From: Ananas comosus
Lineage: Eukaryota > Streptophyta > Magnoliopsida > Poales > Bromeliaceae
DNA: 64,000 nucleotides
Reading direction: 5' to 3'
NCBI RefSeq assembly: GCF_001540865.1
Contig: NC_033632.1
Span: forward strand, 4,516,321 to 4,580,320
The position numbers and the translations under genes are program-made. The notes beneath the pieces were generated by a model. That model had not been told where the DNA came from. It saw only the letters and a program-made list of their open reading frames with translations, and did no database searches. The first letter of the stretch is position 1; each line of letters opens with the position of its first letter. Shown here one piece after another: positions 59,726-64,000 of this stretch.

Positions 59726-60206
59726 TGGATTTTAAACCAATCCAAATGCAAAGAAACATATATTTTTTAATAATTAGATTAAGATTTTAAGTTTTTTTCA
59801 ATTTTTCGCCGAGTAATAGTACTAATAATCTAACTTACTGTTTGCGAACTAGATTGTGTTTGGCTTGTTGACAGCCCTACTCTGTAAAAACTCAATTTTG
59901 ATTCTGCGTCTCTCTTTAAATAAAAACTTTTAACTAATTAGATTATAAATTTCAGATTAGCTACAAAAGTAGTAAATAAGAAAAGTAAGATGCACGATCA
60001 GGATGAAGCATTCACAAAACTTATTTGTTAGTTGGTAGGATGCGAATCGGTTTTGCACTTTTGATTATTATTTGAGTAGTTATTTATGTCTCAATTACAT
60101 TTTGTGAGTAGAGGAATTTTTAATCTTTATAGATTATATTTTAATAAATGGTAGTTTACACAAGATCAACCAGGAAATTTGAGTCCCCTATTTTCCTTTT
60201 TCATGT
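58812..60206. other. Gene-empty intergenic DNA with CT/TA microsatellite
   Basis: (CT)n followed by a long TA run at 59636-59720. Around 59500-59640 AGCTCGTTTAATAAACTAGTT-like words suggest a decayed hAT-type repeat. No gene. Confidence 0.5.
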
Positions 60207-60755
60207 TGTTGGAATTTTGTGTCATTGTTGATGAGAGGGAGTATTTCATCTTGTGTCGAAACCCAATTTTGAATATTTGAAAATCAAACCTAATGGCCAA
60301 TTTCTTATATGTTAGGATTCGTCCATATTGGGACTTTTCTAAAATATTTCTAATCCATATGGGGTAAGAAATAAATATTTATAATTATCTGTTATATTTC
60401 TAGCCCACTTGGGATAAAGAATAAATCTAACAGATAAATCCTAATCTGTTTAAATAGTTGGAATATGATTAGAATTAATATCTCCCTTATGGCCTATAAA
60501 TACATGAGATATTGACCACACACGTGATATAAAAAAAATAAGAATCATCTCTCCATAAAAATTCTCTCTTGTGTTCGCTCTAGGGCACCATCTGAAACCC
60601 TAGAGATTTGGGCGGTGTGCGGCGATCGACTCTAGTAGCTGGATTGCAACGAGTAAGAACAATGTGCAACAAATTGAGACAGGACGTTGGCGGATCAACG
60701 AGTTCGTAAAATAAGACGAGATTCGATTCTGATAATCGTAATACATTCCGCAACA
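60207..60755 (+). mobile_element. Probable solo LTR (549 bp)
   Basis: Begins TGTTGGAAT and ends ATTCCGCAACA (inverted tips TGTTG...GAAT). Contains a TATA-like CTATAAATACATGAG at about 60502 followed by TTCTCTCTTGTGTTCGCTC and GAAACCCTAGAGA, i.e. promoter/R-like layout in + orientation. No primer site follows, and I found no 5-bp target duplication. Confidence 0.55.
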
Positions 60756-60872
60756 AAAGAGGTATGTAAAAATCTATAAGATTTTTGCGATTGATTTTTG
60801 GGTATTTAATTAATTTTATCCAACATTATAGAATTTCACTACTTGTGGATAGTTTTCGTGGTTTATTGGCGA

Positions 60873-61332
60873 ATTTGAAGTCTACTTTATATTTAACATG
60901 AAAAAGTACTGCGTCGAAAATGAAACGATTCTAATTTCAAAGTCGATGAACGTTGACAAGACTAATGAAAAAGCCGAACCGAAATCAACTTTCATAGTCA
61001 AAAACTCAAACCCTAACGACTCAACTCGAAGTGATCTAAAACTTTTGACACATTGAACTCGTACAAGAGCTACATAGACCCTAGACAACCAGAAAGCAAT
61101 TTGAAGTCTACTTTATATTTAACAGGAAAAAGTACTGCATAGAAAATGGAACAATTCTAAATTTACGTAATCAAAGTCGATGAAAGTTGACAGGACTAAC
61201 GCAAAAACCGAACTGCAATCAACTTTCATAGTCAAAAACTCAAACCCTAACAATTCAACCTGAAGCGATCTAAAACTTCAAATACACCGAACTCAAATAA
61301 GAGCTACGTAGACCCTAGACAACCAAAAAGCA
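60873..61332. repeat. Tandem duplication, two 227-233-bp units
   Basis: Unit 1 60873-61099 and unit 2 61100-61332, each starting TTTGAAGTCTACTTTATATT and ending CTAGACAACCARAAAGCAA; about 88% alike by eye. Both contain AAAAACTCAAACCCTAAC. Non-coding. Confidence 0.85.
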
Positions 61333-61706
61333 AATAGACTGAATCAAATCGTCTAAGCTCAACATAATCCAAATGCAAACAACTTAAAACTCAAGATAAC
61401 CAAATCTTGAACCAAATCGAGCTAAAACGACTAGAAAATTTTAGACAATCTAAATTCGAATGAAAAACCATGAACCCTAGACTCTAAACCCAAGTAACCT
61501 AAAACTCTAAGCAATGAAAATCCAATATGACCCGACCTAATCTGCTAGTGTGTCGCCTATTTTTATGACTTGAAACCAAATAATATGCTGAGCAAGCCTA
61601 TGTTTATGACTCAAATTAAGATGGAATGCTTAAAAAATTAAAATAGGTGAATTAAACTTTTTCATAATTAAATTTTTATAAATTTTAATTTGCTAATAAA
61701 ATATAA

Positions 61707-61723
61707 GTTGGAATAGCTCAGTT

Positions 61724-61756
<33 letters not shown>

Positions 61757-61780
61757 GAGGTTCAAGCCCTCCTTCTAGCG
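61707..61780 (+). tRNA. tRNA-Asn(GUU): tRNA-Asn (anticodon GTT)
   Basis: 74-nt cloverleaf without intron: acceptor GTTGGAA/TTCTAGC, D arm with A box TAGCTCAGTTGG, anticodon stem TGTGG/CCACA with loop CTGTTAA (GTT at 61741-61743), variable AGGTC, and T arm GGAGG-TTCAAGC-CCTCC containing the B box GGTTCAAGCCC. Sequence is nearly identical to the plant nuclear tRNA-Asn as I know it, with T instead of C at position 2 (giving a T:G pair near the acceptor end) and AAGC in place of CGACC in the T loop. No strong T-run terminator immediately downstream (TTTAAATTTT). Confidence 0.95.
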
Positions 61781-62690
61781 TTTAAATTTTAAATTAATTT
61801 ATAGAGAGTTTTAGTTTAAATTTTAATTTTTATTTTAATACAATTTATAGTGAGTTTTAATTTTGTTTTCACTACACATTTTATTGTGATGGTGTTTTTA
61901 ATTCTGGTTCCTACATATTACTTTCCTGTTCTTATATTCTAGTTCCTATATTTTTTATTTTGTCTTAACTACTTTTATTCTCTTGTATGTGCACTTTTAA
62001 TTTTGTTCCTTACCAATTTATTTATTCTTATAGCATATTTCATATTGGTTTTATTAGTGGTGTTTTTAAAATTTTTAATTTTTTAATTTTAATTTTAATT
62101 TTTATTTACTTCTAATTCTGCAAGCTTCTTAGATTTCACTCTACATTTAAAACTTAGCTTCTAATTTTGTTTCACTATTTTAACCTTTAAAGAAGTTTAA
62201 TAGCATTACTTCTTTTTTTTTTTTGGGTTGTATGTGCAATTTTATTTTTGTATCTGAGCACTTTAAATTTATGTGTAATTATTTCACCTACAAACCACAG
62301 TTCCACCTAATTTTTACAGCTCACAAAGCTACAAAGAATACAAATTTCTCATAACTTTTAATCTAATCTCTTACATATTGATTTTTTCTATGTTCAACTT
62401 CTAGCAATGCAGTTCATGCTTGAATATTATCAACACATCTACGCAGACGCAAAATTTGAGCATTTGATTCAATTTATAACAAAATCGAAAATTAGAACAC
62501 AATGAAACAGTTAAATTCAAAACTAGAGGTATCATTTACAGCAGAGAGTGTATCTTGTCTCCATCTCTTCTTTTCGACAAATAAATCTCCACAAGTTTTG
62601 TATACAATAAACAGATCAATGCTTTTGCAGACAAAGTATCTTTAAATGCGAACTAAGTAAGGGAAGAAGAAAAAGAGTAAAATGAGATTA
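61781..62690. other. AT-rich intergenic DNA
   Basis: T-rich sequence with repeated TTTTAATTTT words. No gene seen. Confidence 0.5.
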
Positions 62691-62731
62691 CAAAAAAAGA
62701 GAACAAAAAAGAGCGCTTTCGGATGCATCAC

Positions 62732-62965
62732 TATATAAAAGGCAATGTTTCAAATTTAATATCCAATGATATGGATTCATCACAAAAGAAGCAACAGAAT
62801 AATTTGCCAAATACAAAGAAGGAAAGGAGCCTAATTTGAAGGATTTCATGATTATATATTTCTTATTCATTCATGTATAAATCTCTATATATTAATAAAG
62901 TTTGATCCCTCACTGATGTGGAGAGGAATTCACCCATTTTAAATCTTCTTTATGGTATCAGAGCC
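62732..62965 (+). mobile_element. Copia element 5' LTR end and primer-binding site
   Basis: A TATA box (TATATAAAAGGC, 62732-62743), an AATAAA-like word at 62893, and the tRNA-iMet primer-binding phrase TGGTATCAGAGCC at 62953-62965. LTR left end not found. Confidence 0.6.
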
Positions 62966-62983
62966 TTTCCAAGAGAATATCAC

Positions 62984-64000
62984 CTTCTTTATGGTATCGA
63001 GAGTCAAGATTTACTTGGTTTCATCACTGGAGAATCAAAGCCACCACATCACGAAGTACCTTCATCCGACGAAAGTAGCCAAATTCAAAATCCAGATTTC
63101 ACAGCATGGACGCGCACAGATCGTCTAGTGAAAGCTTGGATCACCGGAACTCTCTCCGAAGAAGTCCTGGGACTTGTCGTTGGTGTGAAGACTTCAGCAG
63201 ATGTATGGCAAGCTCTTGCAGATGCATTTTCTCAAAATTCGCAGGCTCGTGAATTTGAATTACTCTCAAAACTTCAATATATGAAGAAGGGTACGTCTTC
63301 CTTATCTGAATATTTACGAGAGTTTAAGTCGATTTGTGATCAATTAAATGCTATTGGCAAACCTGTCTCTGATCAAAGCAAGGTTTTTTGGCTCTTAAGT
63401 GGACTTGGACCACAGTATGAGTCTTTTGCCACGGCTATGTTAAAACCACTAGTACCATCTTACTCTGACTTAATTCCTTTGCTTCAAAGTCATGAATTAA
63501 GAAATAAAGGACACGAAAGTAACCCAACAAACCACTCCATGGCCTTCATAAGCCAAAGATATGGAGGTGGCATAGATTTGATAACAGCTATCAAGCAGAG
63601 GATATTCCACAAGCCTTAGCGGCAATGCAACTTGAAAGCGCTCAAGATGAGGAATGGTTTCCAGATACGGGAGCAACAGCGCACATGACAAAGGATGCAG
63701 GTAAACTTGTTAATTTGAAGCCATATAAAGGATCTGATTCAGTTATAGTTGCAAATGGGGATAAATTGAATATTTCTCATATTGGTGAAACTAGAATTAC
63801 TAATGGAAAATCTAGTATACCATTAAGAGAGGTGCTATTAGTCCCAAATATACAACAAAATTTATTATCAGTTTCACAGCTTACTAATGATTATCCGTGC
63901 CAGTTTGAGTTTCGTAATGATGGTTTTGAAATTAAGGACTTGAAGACAAAGCAGGTCCTAGCATCGGGAAGTAAGCATGGAGGTCTTTATGTCTTTAATA
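62984..64000 (+). pseudogene. Decayed Ty1/copia retrotransposon: gag (UBN2) and start of protease, cut by window edge
   Basis: The first frame (to the stop at 63617-63619) carries the copia gag/UBN2 domain: AWTRTDRLVKAWITGTLS, SADVWQALADAFSQ, YLREFKSICDQLNAIG, WLLSGLGPQYESFAT. The second frame, shifted by one base, is open from about 63571 to the end of the window, with the aspartic protease motif DTGATAHMT (about 63664-63690) and the gag-pre-integrase start. The CCHC zinc knuckle expected between the two is missing, and the gag N-terminus before DLLGFITG is absent. It is therefore non-functional as seen. Confidence 0.88.

Noticed and set aside
1..64000. CRISPR arrays, operons, bacterial-type defence or toxin systems
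   Set aside because: Sequence is plant nuclear; no regularly spaced identical repeats with unique spacers and no prokaryotic gene arrangement.

Overview
The window is plant nuclear DNA. The genes have many GT-AG introns, leader introns with CT-rich 5' leaders, and an AT-rich, transposon-dense intergenic background with plant-type SINEs, LINEs, MITEs, a Helitron and Ty1/copia elements. The very GC-rich 5' end of the intronless PPR gene, set in AT-rich flanks, suggests a monocot. A non-grass monocot is my guess; the species cannot be fixed from the sequence alone.

Genes, left to right: (1) a P-class pentatricopeptide repeat protein (+, about 313-2129) whose 5' end is broken at an assembly N; (2) a secreted PI-PLC X-domain protein (+, 10775-15508, 8 exons, 360 aa); (3) a LONGIFOLIA/TRM protein (-, 17095-22486, 5 exons, 902 aa); (4) a SPIRAL1-like microtubule protein (+, CDS 39959-41170, 116 aa, non-coding first exon near 38240-38304); (5) a G3BP-like NTF2+RRM+RGG RNA-binding protein (+, 44339-49963, 9 exons, 488 aa); (6) plastid phosphoserine phosphatase (-, 51256-55722, 7 coding exons, 295 aa, leader probably starting near 58.4 kb). 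A nuclear tRNA-Asn(GUU) lies at 61707-61780. All exon phases of genes 2-6 close exactly. Genes 5 and 6 are convergent.

The rest is repeats. About 22.5-38.2 kb, 2.2-10.7 kb and 56-64 kb hold no convincing host protein gene. They contain tRNA-derived SINEs, 5'-truncated LINEs (one with a perfect 12-bp target-site duplication), a LINE remnant with RT-end and zf-RVT coding, a complete non-autonomous Helitron (31959-32721), many foldback MITEs (several inside introns), two probable solo LTRs, several local duplications, and the start of a decayed copia element running off the right edge.

The genes are ordinary, unrelated plant housekeeping or developmental genes with no operon-like logic, although two (LONGIFOLIA and SPIRAL1-like) both act on cortical microtubules and anisotropic growth. 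I see no new multi-gene system. The most informative unexplained structure is at repeat level: SINEs and LINEs sharing a 3' tail, an exon fossil with a dead splice acceptor just upstream of the SPIRAL1 start, a MITE carrying four near-palindromic units in a LONGIFOLIA intron, and a dispersed duplication of unknown origin at 30.8/35.7 kb.
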